Assembly (NCBI GenBank): GCA_018398765.1
Contig: JAHBMJ010002217.1
Span: 1-11,335 of the forward strand
Direction of reading: 5' to 3'
Origin: Chromera velia
Lineage: Eukaryota > Sar > Chromeraceae
DNA length: 11,335 nt
In this document: piece by piece, positions 1 through 7,528 of the stretch
Position numbering within the stretch: position 1 is the first letter of the stretch
How the letters are laid out: each line of letters opens with the position of its first letter
Position numbers and translations under genes: made by a program
Notes under the pieces: model-generated
Databases searched by the model: none
What the model saw: only the letters and a program-made list of their open reading frames with translations
Told to the model about the DNA's origin: nothing

Positions 1-236
1 TCTGCCTCTTTTCGCTTTGGCCGAGGGTTGATTTCACACTCTTCGCTTCTCTGTGAGAGGGAAAGTGTGGACTGCAAATACTTTGACTTCCACGTCGCCT
101 TGACTGTTGAACTGTCCTCTTGAATTTCGTGCATTGGACTGATCACTATGCTCTCTTTAGTCCTTCTTTCCCTCTCTGCTTGTGCATGTCTCCCCTCTTC
201 CCCTCATTCCTCCATCTCCATCTCCATCTCATGCAG

Positions 237-921
237 GCCTGGGTCTCTACTGGAAGACTATCTTCTTTTATTCACAGATCGACACGAGAGAAGCTGGAGA
301 CTTGCCGACGATCCGAAGCCTGCACACGTCGGTCTTTCGGTTTCACGCTCTCTCAAAAGGGGTCGCAAGTAAAAGCTGCCGCCGAGCTTCTCTTATCTTT
401 CACCCTCAGAGTTACAACTCTATTGCCTGCATGGGTCTGCTTCGAGGTGGAAGAAGATGTAAGGACCCCAACGTCAGATTTGAAAAGTTTTGTTTGCTGC
501 CAATCACCTCAAAGCTACCATCTGACAGTGGCATCTATATTCAACCACTTCCTTTTGTCCTGTCTTCAGAATTTCTGTGTGTTGTGTTTGCAGACCCTGG
601 TGCACGTTGGAAGGAAGAGGAAGAAGAAGAGCTTGCAAGCGCATCGTAGATTTCTTGATAACGTCTCTGCAGCCAGCAGAAAGGTAAGCATGCGGTTGTT
701 GGACTTTAAGGGGCTATGCAGTCGAGCGCGAGTTGTCCTGAAAAGGAAGAGCAAATGTACCAGTGAATGGCAGCAGAGTGAAGGTGTCTCTGCTTGTCTT
801 CCTTCCTCTCTTCCAAGACGCCACACGCCAGCCAGCAAACGTCTTTCACACCAAGCGACCATTTCAGAGTATTCGCAACTCGTTTGCGCAGATGTTTGAT
901 GCGAATGGTGTGACCCAGTGA
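237..921 (+). CDS. Candidate spliced 3' part of an unknown gene (exons 237-368, 410-458, 594-683, 868-921)
   Basis: I do not recognise the product. Four segments are bounded by plausible splice sites: acceptors ending at 236 (ATGCAG), 409 (CCCTCAG), 593 (TTTGCAG) and 867 (TTTCAG), and donors at 369 (GTAAAA), 459 (GTAAGG) and 684 (GTAAGC). The phases join without a stop. The translation reads SLLEDYLLLFTDRHERSW in exon 1, TTLLPAWVCFEVEED in exon 2, a basic stretch GRKRKKKSLQAHRRFLDN in exon 3, and SFAQMFDANGVTQ followed by TGA at 919-921. The basic RKRKKK run could be a nuclear localisation signal. Other frames are also open through the same segments (for example CKRIVDFLITSLQPAE in 594-683), and an alternative last acceptor at 817 gives another ending. 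The strand and exon 594-683 are better supported than the frame. The gene would begin left of the window. The inferred first intron, 41 bp, is unusually short. Confidence 0.3.
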
Positions 922-1653
922 CTGTTCCTTCCTTCCCATATATCACTATATACACAGATTTGTATGTACATATGTATAAGATATATTCTTGCATACGTAT
1001 ATTGTGTGTGTCTTGGTGTTTTCGTTCATTGCATTCATTGAAATCTTGGTCGTCTTCCGCACTTCAGTTCTTCTTCTCTCCCTTTTGGCTGTGTTAGGCT
1101 CTTTGATAGACAAGAAGGAAGCGTGCTTGGAGAGAAAGGAAGCAGTGGAAGAGACAAAAACGTGGGCGTAGAAGGAAGTGCACGAAGTGCTGGAGGGAAA
1201 AGACAACGTCCAGAAGGGTCGAAGATCTGTTGCTTGAGTGCCAGCTTATGGTTGCAGAATGAATATAAACGAGAAAAGAATTATGAAGTGGGGCACACAG
1301 ACGCGGACACAGACATAGACGCACAGAAAGAGAAAGATAAGGAAAAGAACGAGGGTTCCCCGGAGGGGTTCTTGTTTTCTGTGGCCTAGTTGTGCTCCAT
1401 CGGGAGAGTGTTTTTAGCGGTTTCCAGATTGCGTCTGTCCTCTGCTTTTTTTGACTTCATTCTCTGTCTTCTGCATGAGTATATTAATATAATTGGGACT
1501 CTTTTGTCTGCGGGTGGCAGAGGGAGCAGGGGGTGCCTGCATGTCCTGTTCTCCTGCCAGGGGCTTACTCGAGTGCTGCTGTATGTGTCTTCGTGCCCTT
1601 GTGCCTGTGTGCCTACGTGGGAGTGCCATAGGTGTGCCGTTGTGTATGTCCAG
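922..1653. other. Mostly non-coding stretch with one open segment at about 1099-1389 (+)
   Basis: No gene is clearly supported. A GTTAG acceptor-like site just before 1099 is followed on the plus strand by about 95 open codons (beginning FDRQEGSVLGEKGSSGRDKN, ending GFLFSVA and a TAG at 1387-1389). The composition is charged and low in complexity (KEKDKEKNEG). This could be the last exon of the gene to the left, or a 3' untranslated region. The remainder is T-rich and holds nothing recognisable. Confidence 0.35.
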
Positions 1654-1764
1654 GAGTGAGTGAGTGAGTGAGTGTGTGTGTGTGTGTGTATGTGTGTGTG
1701 TGTGTGCCTGCGTCTCTCTCTCGTTCTTTCTCTCTGTTTTTCTTGCTGTCTCTCTTTCTCGCTG

Positions 1765-1807
<43 letters not shown>

Positions 1808-1870
1808 GTCTGTCTATCTGTCTGTCTATCTGTCTGTCCATCTGTCTGTCTCTCTCTCTCCCTGTCTCTG

Positions 1871-1903
<33 letters not shown>

Positions 1904-1923
1904 TTCTTTTTCTCTCTCTCTTC

Positions 1924-1976
<53 letters not shown>

Positions 1977-2050
1977 TGTGTGTGTGTGTGAGTGTCTGTC
2001 TGTCTGTCTGTTTCTCTGTCTGTCTGTCTGTCTGTGTATCTGTCTGTGTA

Positions 2051-2097
<47 letters not shown>

Positions 2098-2104
2098 TTC
2101 TCTT

Positions 2105-2154
<50 letters not shown>

Positions 2155-2404
2155 TTTCCCTGTTTCTCTCCCTCCCTTCCTTTCTTCCCTCCCTCCCTAT
2201 CTCTCTCTTTGTCCTCTCTGTCTTCCTCCCTCTCTTTCCCTCCCCCAATGTTCTTTCTCTCTGTGTTGGTGTGTCTGTGTGCGTGTGTGCGTGTGTGCGT
2301 TTGCCTCTCTGTGTATATGTATATATGTGTGTGTGCGAGTGTCTCTGTGTAGATGTGTGTGTGTGTGTGTGTATGTGTGTGTGTGTATCTGCCTGTCTGT
2401 CTGT
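1654..2404. repeat. Compound microsatellite, pyrimidine-rich on the plus strand
   Basis: About 750 bp are built from short-unit arrays in order: (GAGT)n near 1654-1672, (TG)n to about 1706, long (TC)n, (TCTG)/(TCTA) blocks near 1801-1850, (TC)n to about 1957, (TG)n, (TCTG)n near 1994-2075, (TC)n, (TG)n, CCCT-rich sequence near 2160-2250, and (TG)n again to about 2390. The strand asymmetry is almost complete: C/T on one strand, with alternating TG in between. Every long open frame here, on either strand (SLSLSL, VCVCVC, RERERE, THTHTH), is a product of the repeat and not a gene. Confidence 0.97.
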
Positions 2405-2617
2405 TCGTGCGTGCACTGGGTGGGAATACAAATTTCGAACGACGTACGCATTGAGCATTGAAGGCGTGTGGCTGTTTTTCTGTCTGTAACCCCCAAGATG
2501 GCGCATCGTCTTCCGCATAATCATCGGTAACCATAACTACGGGTAGATGTTTTGTGGAGCAGTTCGTTGTGTCCAATGTGCCTGTCGTGTCTTTCCACGC
2601 AATCCCTTCCTTATTTT

Positions 2618-2660
2618 TTCTTCCTTCCTTGCTTGCTTGCTTGCTTGCTTGTTTGTTTGC
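2618..2660. repeat. Short (TTCC)n/(CTTG)n tetranucleotide repeat
   Basis: TTCC units are followed by six tandem CTTG or near-CTTG units, ending in GTTTGTTTGC. This is simple sequence, separate from the larger array to its left. It lies just upstream of the candidate acceptor at 2685. Confidence 0.9.
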
Positions 2661-2685
2661 TGCGATGTTTCGTTGAAGTTTGCAG

Positions 2686-2836
2686 ATCAGAGGGCGTGTC
2701 GGAAGGCGCCTCTTGGACATGCAATCAGGGGCACAACAACAAGATGTACTGCGGCCGCAAGATCCCCTCTCGGCGTTCGAACGGATCTGCCGTGGGAAGA
2801 GACCCAGCGTCGCCCCGTCAAGGACCGTCTACGTAG
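2686..2836 (+). CDS. Candidate exon of unknown function
   Basis: An acceptor (GAAGTTTGCAG, ending at 2685) opens a GC-rich island in otherwise AT-rich DNA. The frame starting at 2687 is rich in G/C-ending codons and reads GASWTCNQGHNNKMYCGRKI, then a Ser/Arg/Pro tail to TAG at 2834-2836. A possible donor, GTAGAG, starts at 2833, so the exon may end at 2832 instead of being terminal. The other two frames are also open across most of the segment, so frame choice rests only on codon texture. Two Cys and one His (C, GHNN, YCG) hint at metal binding or a secreted Cys-rich protein, but no family is recognised. It might belong to the gene to the left or to one that ends at 8378. Confidence 0.3.
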
Positions 2837-2839
2837 AGG

Positions 2840-3535
2840 AGAGGGTAGAATAGAAACTTCAAGGAACCGGCACGCATGTCTGGCCTGACATGTCCCCGAC
2901 CGACAGACCCAATTGACGTGGTGGATGCAATATGTGGAGCTTCACCGCAGAGAAATTGGCGCAAATTCACTCCATGGGTTGCGAGAAAGGGCTGGGGGTT
3001 GAATGATGGGGAGCTGTAGACGTCTTAATTGTGCAGGCATTTCAAACATTTCTTGCATAGCTTTATTTAAATCTTTTAAAATCGGCTTCTAAGTAAACTT
3101 GTAACTATAATTTAATGGAAATGTTTTTGTATACATATTTAATTAAAACTCCTTTTTAGATTCTCTGGGAGCAATCAATCAATCTTTTAGATGTCTATGG
3201 TAAAATGTTTTGTAAGACTGTTTTTAAATGCTTCTGACATCGCATTTTCTTTAAAAGCTAGCTTTAAAGCTAAAGTTCAAGTTATATATATAATCAGTTA
3301 TGTCTAACAATCCCTTCTCATCATCATAAGCGATATGATCGTTAGCAGTATAGTTAGCAGCCTATATCTAGGAGTTTATATAACGTTCTGAGTCGGTGGC
3401 AATTTTCATACGTCGGGCTTGGAAGCTAGGTTGGAAGCACTTATTCTTGAAATTTGAACAGTTTATAGCTAAAATTAATTAAAAACTAAGCTAAACAATT
3501 ATAGATATGCAATAATAATTTGTATACAGTGTTTT
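2840..3535. other. Non-coding, AT-rich from about 3020
   Basis: No open frame of note lies on either strand. The composition turns sharply AT-rich at about 3020 with many short A/T runs, and there is a small tandem CAATCAAT near 3173-3184. It is probably intron or intergenic sequence, or the remains of an old insertion. Confidence 0.6.
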
Positions 3536-3566
3536 AAATTGCTGCGAGTCGATCGATTGTTTTCAG

Positions 3567-3820
3567 GTTTTAGCGTGGATGCGGAGAGAGTAGACAAACA
3601 AGCAGGCAGCCCCATATGGCCGCAGAAGTCTACCAGCTCCCAACACTATGAGTTTCTTCTGCAACAATCAGAGACAGCTTTACAAACTTTTTGTTCCCCC
3701 AGTTTCTTGACGCAGTTGAGGCTCCCGGAGTTGCCAGGAGTCCCCTCACTCCAAAATAAGCAGTGGTGCTCCAAAAGGACAACTACAGAGCAAGCAGAGG
3801 AAACAAAACACCCACAATGA
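3567..3820 (+). other. Open, GC-normal segment; possible exon or old element
   Basis: After an acceptor-like GTTTTCAG ending at 3566, one plus-strand frame stays open for about 84 codons. It reads FSVDAERVDKQAGSPIWPQK early and SSQHYEFLLQQSETALQTF in the middle, then TGA. It is an island of normal base composition between AT-rich blocks. No domain is recognisable, and there is no donor or neighbour that confirms it as an exon. A coincidental open frame is about as likely. Confidence 0.15.
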
Positions 3821-3822
3821 CC

Positions 3823-4528
3823 TCAAAATACCTCAGAGCTTCAACTGCGACTGAGAAGACGCCTGCGAGCTGGGCTCTCTATTCCACTCAGATCCAGAAC
3901 TATGACAAACACGGCGGTGCCCGTGACTATGCATGCTTGGGGGTAAATGCTAGCCTTTCAGGTTTCCCCCTTCCTTCAATGCCGACCAGACAAGCCGTGC
4001 TCATGGCCACAGCCAGTTTTTGAAAAGGCGGTGCTGTGTAAAAGAAGAAAATCGGAGGAGACGGCGAAAATCTGGGGGCATGACTCGATAAGGGTTTTCC
4101 ACCTGGGTTAGGACGGCAAGTCACACGTATGTACCCGCCATGGAGCACTTCAAGATGGCTGTGATGGCGTGAGTTTCCCAGTATTCGAACACCAGTCGGA
4201 GAAAAGCAAAAACAATAAAGAAAAAGAGAAAAAAAGAGAGATGAGATAGAAGAAGGCGGGTAGCTTGGCTCCCCCCGGCCACCTTTTAATCCTATAAACC
4301 AGCGTTTAAAGCTGACCTTTTCTCATAGTTCAGAACAAGCCCCTTTTGAGCTGCTAGGGGTTATTTGTCATGTTTTTACGTATGCGTTCTCCTCTGGGGG
4401 AGGGCTGCCGAGCTTGTCTCTTGCCGAACGTTGGAAGCTTTGAAGATTAGGCCACTAGTCTAGGCAGACAACGATGGCGTATGATGATGATGATGAATTT
4501 GCACTAGAATTTACCTAGGCGTATCACA
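3823..4528. other. No gene seen; purine-rich tract at 4199-4260
   Basis: Only short open frames occur. From 4199 to 4260 the plus strand is almost pure purine (AAAAGAGAAAAAAAGAGAG-like), which could be the A-rich tail of a decayed retroelement or simple sequence. An (ATG)n run sits at 4481-4496. Confidence 0.5.
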
Positions 4529-4586
4529 GCAAAAAAAAAAAGTAAACCAGAATTAATTGGCTCAAATTATTATTATTTTTTTTTTT
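4529..4586. repeat. A-run/T-run repeat, copy 1
   Basis: The unit is GC followed by exactly 11 A, then a spacer containing GGCTCAAATTATTATTAT, then a T run. A second copy lies at 4687-4731 in the same orientation. A and T runs within a unit can pair as a hairpin. Confidence 0.6.
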
Positions 4587-4663
4587 GTGCAACACCTAAG
4601 TAACACTTGTGCAATACTAAAACAATACTTATGCAACACTCTAGGCAACACCTGAACAATAGT
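4587..4663. repeat. Degenerate 11-bp tandem repeat, about 7 units
   Basis: Consecutive 11-mers are GTGCAACACCT, AAGTAACACTT, GTGCAATACTA, AAACAATACTT, ATGCAACACTC, TAGGCAACACC and TGAACAATAGT. The core CAACAC / CAATAC / TAACAC falls at the same position in each unit. Units also pair into 22-bp higher-order units. The array lies between the two A-run/T-run repeats. Confidence 0.7.
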
Positions 4664-4686
4664 TGTTTGTCACCTAACATCGTTGG

Positions 4687-4731
4687 GCAAAAAAAAAAAG
4701 CGAGAACGGGCTTCAATTATTTATTTTTTTT
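4687..4731. repeat. A-run/T-run repeat, copy 2
   Basis: GC plus 11 A, then GCGAGAACGGGCTTCAATTA, then a T run. It matches copy 1 at 4529-4586 with small deletions in the spacer. Confidence 0.6.
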
Positions 4732-4741
4732 CTCTGTGATA

Positions 4742-5093
4742 GGCCTAGGAATTTGTATGTACTGATTAAAACGGTATTTTTAAATTGACTTGTATTATCA
4801 AAATTCTTTCTTATAAAAAATTGGCGACAGATATATAGACATAACAGGGAAGCATTTAGTGCGGGACAAATCAATTACTAATCAAAATAAATTAATATGG
4901 AAATTACATGTTAGAAAATCTATGAAAAATTCATAGTATATTTATAGTTACATGTATACACGTATAGTATGGAGTAATATGCATGGCTAGATGCGTGGAT
5001 GTGTGAATCTATAGGTATGAGTATCCAGAGTAATATATACAGAGTAATTTTATTAATTTAATTTCTATTGCTGTTATGGGAACAAAACTGCCT
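4742..5093. other. AT-rich non-coding DNA to the left of the retrotransposon
   Basis: No open frame or RNA gene is seen. This is the left flank of the LTR element's target site. It matches 7797-8260 in composition, as expected for one block split by the insertion. Confidence 0.6.
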
Positions 5094-5098
5094 CGTAC
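5094..5098. repeat. Target-site duplication, left copy (CGTAC)
   Basis: CGTAC lies directly outside the left LTR and is repeated exactly at 7792-7796, directly outside the right LTR. Five bp is a usual duplication size for LTR retrotransposon integrases. Confidence 0.85.
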
Positions 5099-5361
5099 CG
5101 TTGGAGAGTGGCAGTTAGTTGGCTAGCATAACGGAGCTCATAGGTTGTAAGTTCAAGTTCTGTCATGCAAGGTTCGTACTTCTCTCTAAAGCAATGCTCT
5201 ATTGCTTTCAGACGGACTGACCTGCATAGACTTGCATTGCATGTGTATTGACTCATAGACGGCGCGACGCCATACATGCAGCTAGGCTCAGCATGCGCGC
5301 GGCTCATTCCATTCTGACATATGGAACCACTTATTGTCACTCAGACGCTCACATCGTTACG
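5099..5361 (-). repeat. 3' LTR of the retrotransposon
   Basis: It is 263 bp long and matches 7529-7791 except at 5146, 5209, 5274, 5280 and 5320. Identity stops exactly at both ends (5098 vs 7528 and 5362 vs 7792 differ). In element orientation it begins CGTAACGATG and ends CTCTCCAACG, so it lacks the usual TG...CA ends. No AATAAA poly(A) signal is seen in it. Confidence 0.9.
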
Positions 5362-5378
5362 TGCCACCACTCCCTCCA
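5362..5378 (-). promoter_or_regulatory. Polypurine tract next to the 3' LTR
   Basis: On the minus strand this reads TGGAGGGAGTGGTGGCA, 13 purines of 17, and it ends at the first base of the 3' LTR. This is where plus-strand DNA synthesis is primed in LTR retrotransposons. The interruptions by T make it weaker than a typical tract. Confidence 0.65.
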
Positions 5379-5831
5379 GGCCACGTCCACGCTGGCCGAA
5401 GAAAAAGAACAACAAACAAGCTGAAAGCATCGATCTAGAAACGAATTTTTTCCATTTATTCATTTGTCTATTCAGACCGAGTCATACAGTGATGCCGTCT
5501 TAAATCTGATTCAATCACGTCGTCTCACTCTTCCCTACACCGTGCCACCTCCCCCTCCTGGACCGCGTCCACGCGCGGTCGGTGACACACTCCACGGTAG
5601 ACCAAAGAAAAAAAAATCTGGCTCACATTTACGAACAAGCTTGCAACAAACAGACAAGCGAGGCAAAAGAACCAACCAAGAGCTAACAACAAATGAACAA
5701 CTTCCAACGTCAATGCCGTCGGATGCTGTCAGAACAGGCACAGCCGCTCAGACAACCAAAGAATTCTAAAGCCAAACGAATTCACACACCGTTATACACA
5801 ACGCAAACTCCGTAGTACCATGCTAATTCTT
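5362..5831 (-). other. 3' untranslated region of the retrotransposon, with an internal duplication
   Basis: Between the ORF stop and the 3' LTR there is no coding frame of note. A segment at 5361-5395 is imperfectly repeated at 5542-5576: both start GTGCCAC, pass through a C/T-rich run and contain GTCCACGC. On the minus strand the inner copy carries a purer purine tract (AGGAGGGGGAGGTGG, 5545-5559) than the one beside the LTR. Confidence 0.6.
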
Positions 5832-7337
5832 TCACACCCCGTGCCACACCTGAGGGACAAACGGCTCAACACCTTGGCGAGAACGTGCTAAGAAGGCATG
5901 CCAGTCAGCCGTGCCAACCCCTGTCATCTCTGGTACGAAATCCGCGCCCAACGTCCGCACCCGAAAGGAAAGATCTCGCCAGTACTCTCGCACGAGAGGG
6001 TCGTACTGAGGTGGTCTGCAAAGCCCACCAGACGTCTGCTGAACTGTTCGTTTCTTTTTTCTTTCCGTCTCCTTTGCCCTCTCCTTTTCACGTTCCTTCA
6101 CCTCCTCCCTCTCCTGCTTTCGTCTCGCTTGCCTCGACACCGCAACTTCCACCGTCCCTTGCCTCTCTTCCCTCAATGAATTCAACTCCCTTTCATGTTT
6201 TTCTTGTCTCTGTCTCTCCTTCTTCTCCTGCCGCTTCTGTTTCTTTCTTTCTGCTCTGCCTGTCTTCACTAAATCACGCCCGTCTCCGTGTTTCCTGAAA
6301 GCAGTCTCGCGTGCTGTTTCCACGTCTGACCGCCCTGCACAGTCATCTCGTCTCTCTCCACCCTCTGTCTGGCCGAACTGCGACCCAGCTCCAATCTCGT
6401 CGGGGAATAGCCTCCGCTCGATTAAGCCGAGCCTCATCGGCACCACTTCTTCTGATGGAGACGGAACCGGAAAATCAAATGTCGTGTGGGGCGTCTCCTT
6501 CCACGTGCCTCCCTCTTCCATCACATCAACACCGCCCTCTTCCATCAACTCATCTCCATCCATCCCGCCAAAATCGAATTCTCCATCAACTGCCTGTCCA
6601 GACACAACGCCTGCCTCCGTCTCAAAGCCAGGGGACACACTCCCCCATCTGGCTCTCACAGTGTTCTCACCCGCCAGGCCATCGTGCGGTGAGCCACGCA
6701 ACCGCATACTGTCACCTCGGCCGTTCAAAATATCATGCGGCTCAAATCCTGCCTGTCTCGTGGCGACAGCGCTCGGAACATTCATACGAGAGCCTTGGAT
6801 GCTGTTCCCAAACCCCCGCCCTTCTGACTGCAGTCGCCCTCCTCCTTCTCCCAATCGCGCGACCGCACTGCGACTCTTACCCTCTGACCTTACTGGTAAA
6901 CGGCGCCATGAAATGCGCCCTTCCTGCTTTCTCCTCCCTCTCCCTTTCTCTTTCCCCACAGAAGCGGCTTTTTGATCTCCAGGTGACTGCTGTGATGGCT
7001 GCTGTGATGCCATTGGCTTCTCTGCCGCTTGCTTGTTGGCCCAAGCTGCTGCTGTCAATCTTCGACTCCTGCGTGCTTTCGGCTTCTTTCCGGTCAGACG
7101 TTGTTTTGCTTCATCGCCCTTCCCTTCCTCTTCAAGGGTGGGCGCGGCCGGTTGGCAGCCCCCTACCACCTCTGAAAGCTTCTCCACCAGTTGTTGACTC
7201 TCGTGCAAGAAGGCCTCACCGTTCTTCCGCACCTCCTTGAGGGACACGTTCGCATACTTCTCCGAAAAGTCTTCAACAAGCGAAACAAAATGACTGAAAC
7301 GATCCGTCACAGACATCACGACCATCCGATTGGACAT
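5832..7337 (-). CDS. Orphan Gag-like protein of the LTR retrotransposon (501 aa)
   Basis: This is the only long ORF of the element, from ATG at 7335-7337 to TGA at 5832-5834. By position it should be the structural (Gag-like) protein. Residues 10-60 look helical (FSHFVSLVEDFSEKY, QQLVEKLSEVV). About 79-145 is strongly basic (KKPKARRSRR), suited to nucleic-acid binding. About 255-285 is acidic and glycine-rich with a small duplication (LMEEGG, VMEEGG). About 355-435 is a highly charged E/K/R/Q segment likely to be a single helix or coiled coil. The last 65 residues look like a folded domain (YDPLVREYWRDLSFRV, TADWHAFLARS, PFVPQVWHGV). No zinc knuckle and only three Cys are present, and no protease or polymerase motif is seen. 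I cannot match it to a known Gag family. Intact reading after insertion fits the young age of the LTRs. Confidence 0.75.
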   Translation of the reverse strand: MSNRMVVMSVTDRFSHFVSLVEDFSEKYANVSLKEVRKNGEAFLHESQQLVEKLSEVVGGCQPAAPTLEEEGKGDEAKQRLTGKKPKARRSRRLTAAAWANKQAAEKPMASQQPSQQSPGDQKAASVGKEKGRGRRKQEGRISWRRLPVRSEGKSRSAVARLGEGGGRLQSEGRGFGNSIQGSRMNVPSAVATRQAGFEPHDILNGRGDSMRLRGSPHDGLAGENTVRARWGSVSPGFETEAGVVSGQAVDGEFDFGGMDGDELMEEGGVDVMEEGGTWKETPHTTFDFPVPSPSEEVVPMRLGLIERRLFPDEIGAGSQFGQTEGGERRDDCAGRSDVETARETAFRKHGDGRDLVKTGRAERKKQKRQEKKERQRQEKHERELNSLREERQGTVEVAVSRQARRKQEREEVKEREKERAKETERKKKRTVQQTSGGLCRPPQYDPLVREYWRDLSFRVRTLGADFVPEMTGVGTADWHAFLARSRQGVEPFVPQVWHGV

Positions 7338-7528
7338 TCTTCAAAGAAAAGGAAACTGCAAGGAGCCTGTCACGGGGAAATAAGTCCCTGTGAATGTTTT
7401 CGGGTAGCTGTGTGCGTCGCTCTTCAGGGAATCGCCAACTGAGAACGATGCGACAACACCTTCATTCGACCAGTCAAAGACGGTCAACGAATCTACCTTA
7501 TCTGAGCGGGTCGACCACTCTGCTACCA
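7338..7528 (-). other. Leader of the retrotransposon, open in the ORF frame up to a single TGA
   Basis: This 191-bp leader runs from the 5' LTR to the ORF. In the frame of the 501-aa ORF it is open from the LTR edge to TGA at 7341-7343, then one AGA codon, then the ATG. The translated leader contains VAEWSTRSDKVDSL and ends LQFPFL. It may be untranslated, an upstream ORF, or the front of a longer protein broken by, or read through, that stop. Confidence 0.55.
7511..7528 (-). promoter_or_regulatory. Primer-binding site for initiator tRNA-Met
   Basis: Reading the minus strand from 7528, the first 11 bases are TGGTAGCAGAG, the exact complement of CTCTGCTACCA. From memory, that is the 3' end of a eukaryotic initiator tRNA-Met. 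Initiator tRNA-Met is the commonest primer of LTR retrotransposons. The match starts at the first base after the 5' LTR. Beyond these 11 bases (GGTCGACC) complementarity depends on the host's own tRNA and cannot be judged here. Confidence 0.8.

Noticed and set aside
1386-2720. 444-codon minus-strand open frame rich in RERERE, THTHTH and DRQTDRQ
   Set aside because: It is a translation of the TC/TG/TCTG microsatellite. All other long frames here on both strands are equally repetitive.
3927-4148. 73-codon minus-strand open frame
   Set aside because: Short, no motif, no splice context, and no coding texture.
4140-4200. B-box-like TATTCGAAC followed by an A-rich tract, possibly a SINE
   Set aside because: The flanking bases do not form a T stem, and no A box at the right distance could be found.
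6311-7240. 309-codon plus-strand open frame antisense to the retrotransposon ORF
   Set aside because: It is rich in Ser/Pro/Leu, as expected for the complement of a charged Lys/Glu/Arg-rich coding sequence. The primer site, purine tract and leader all support the minus strand.
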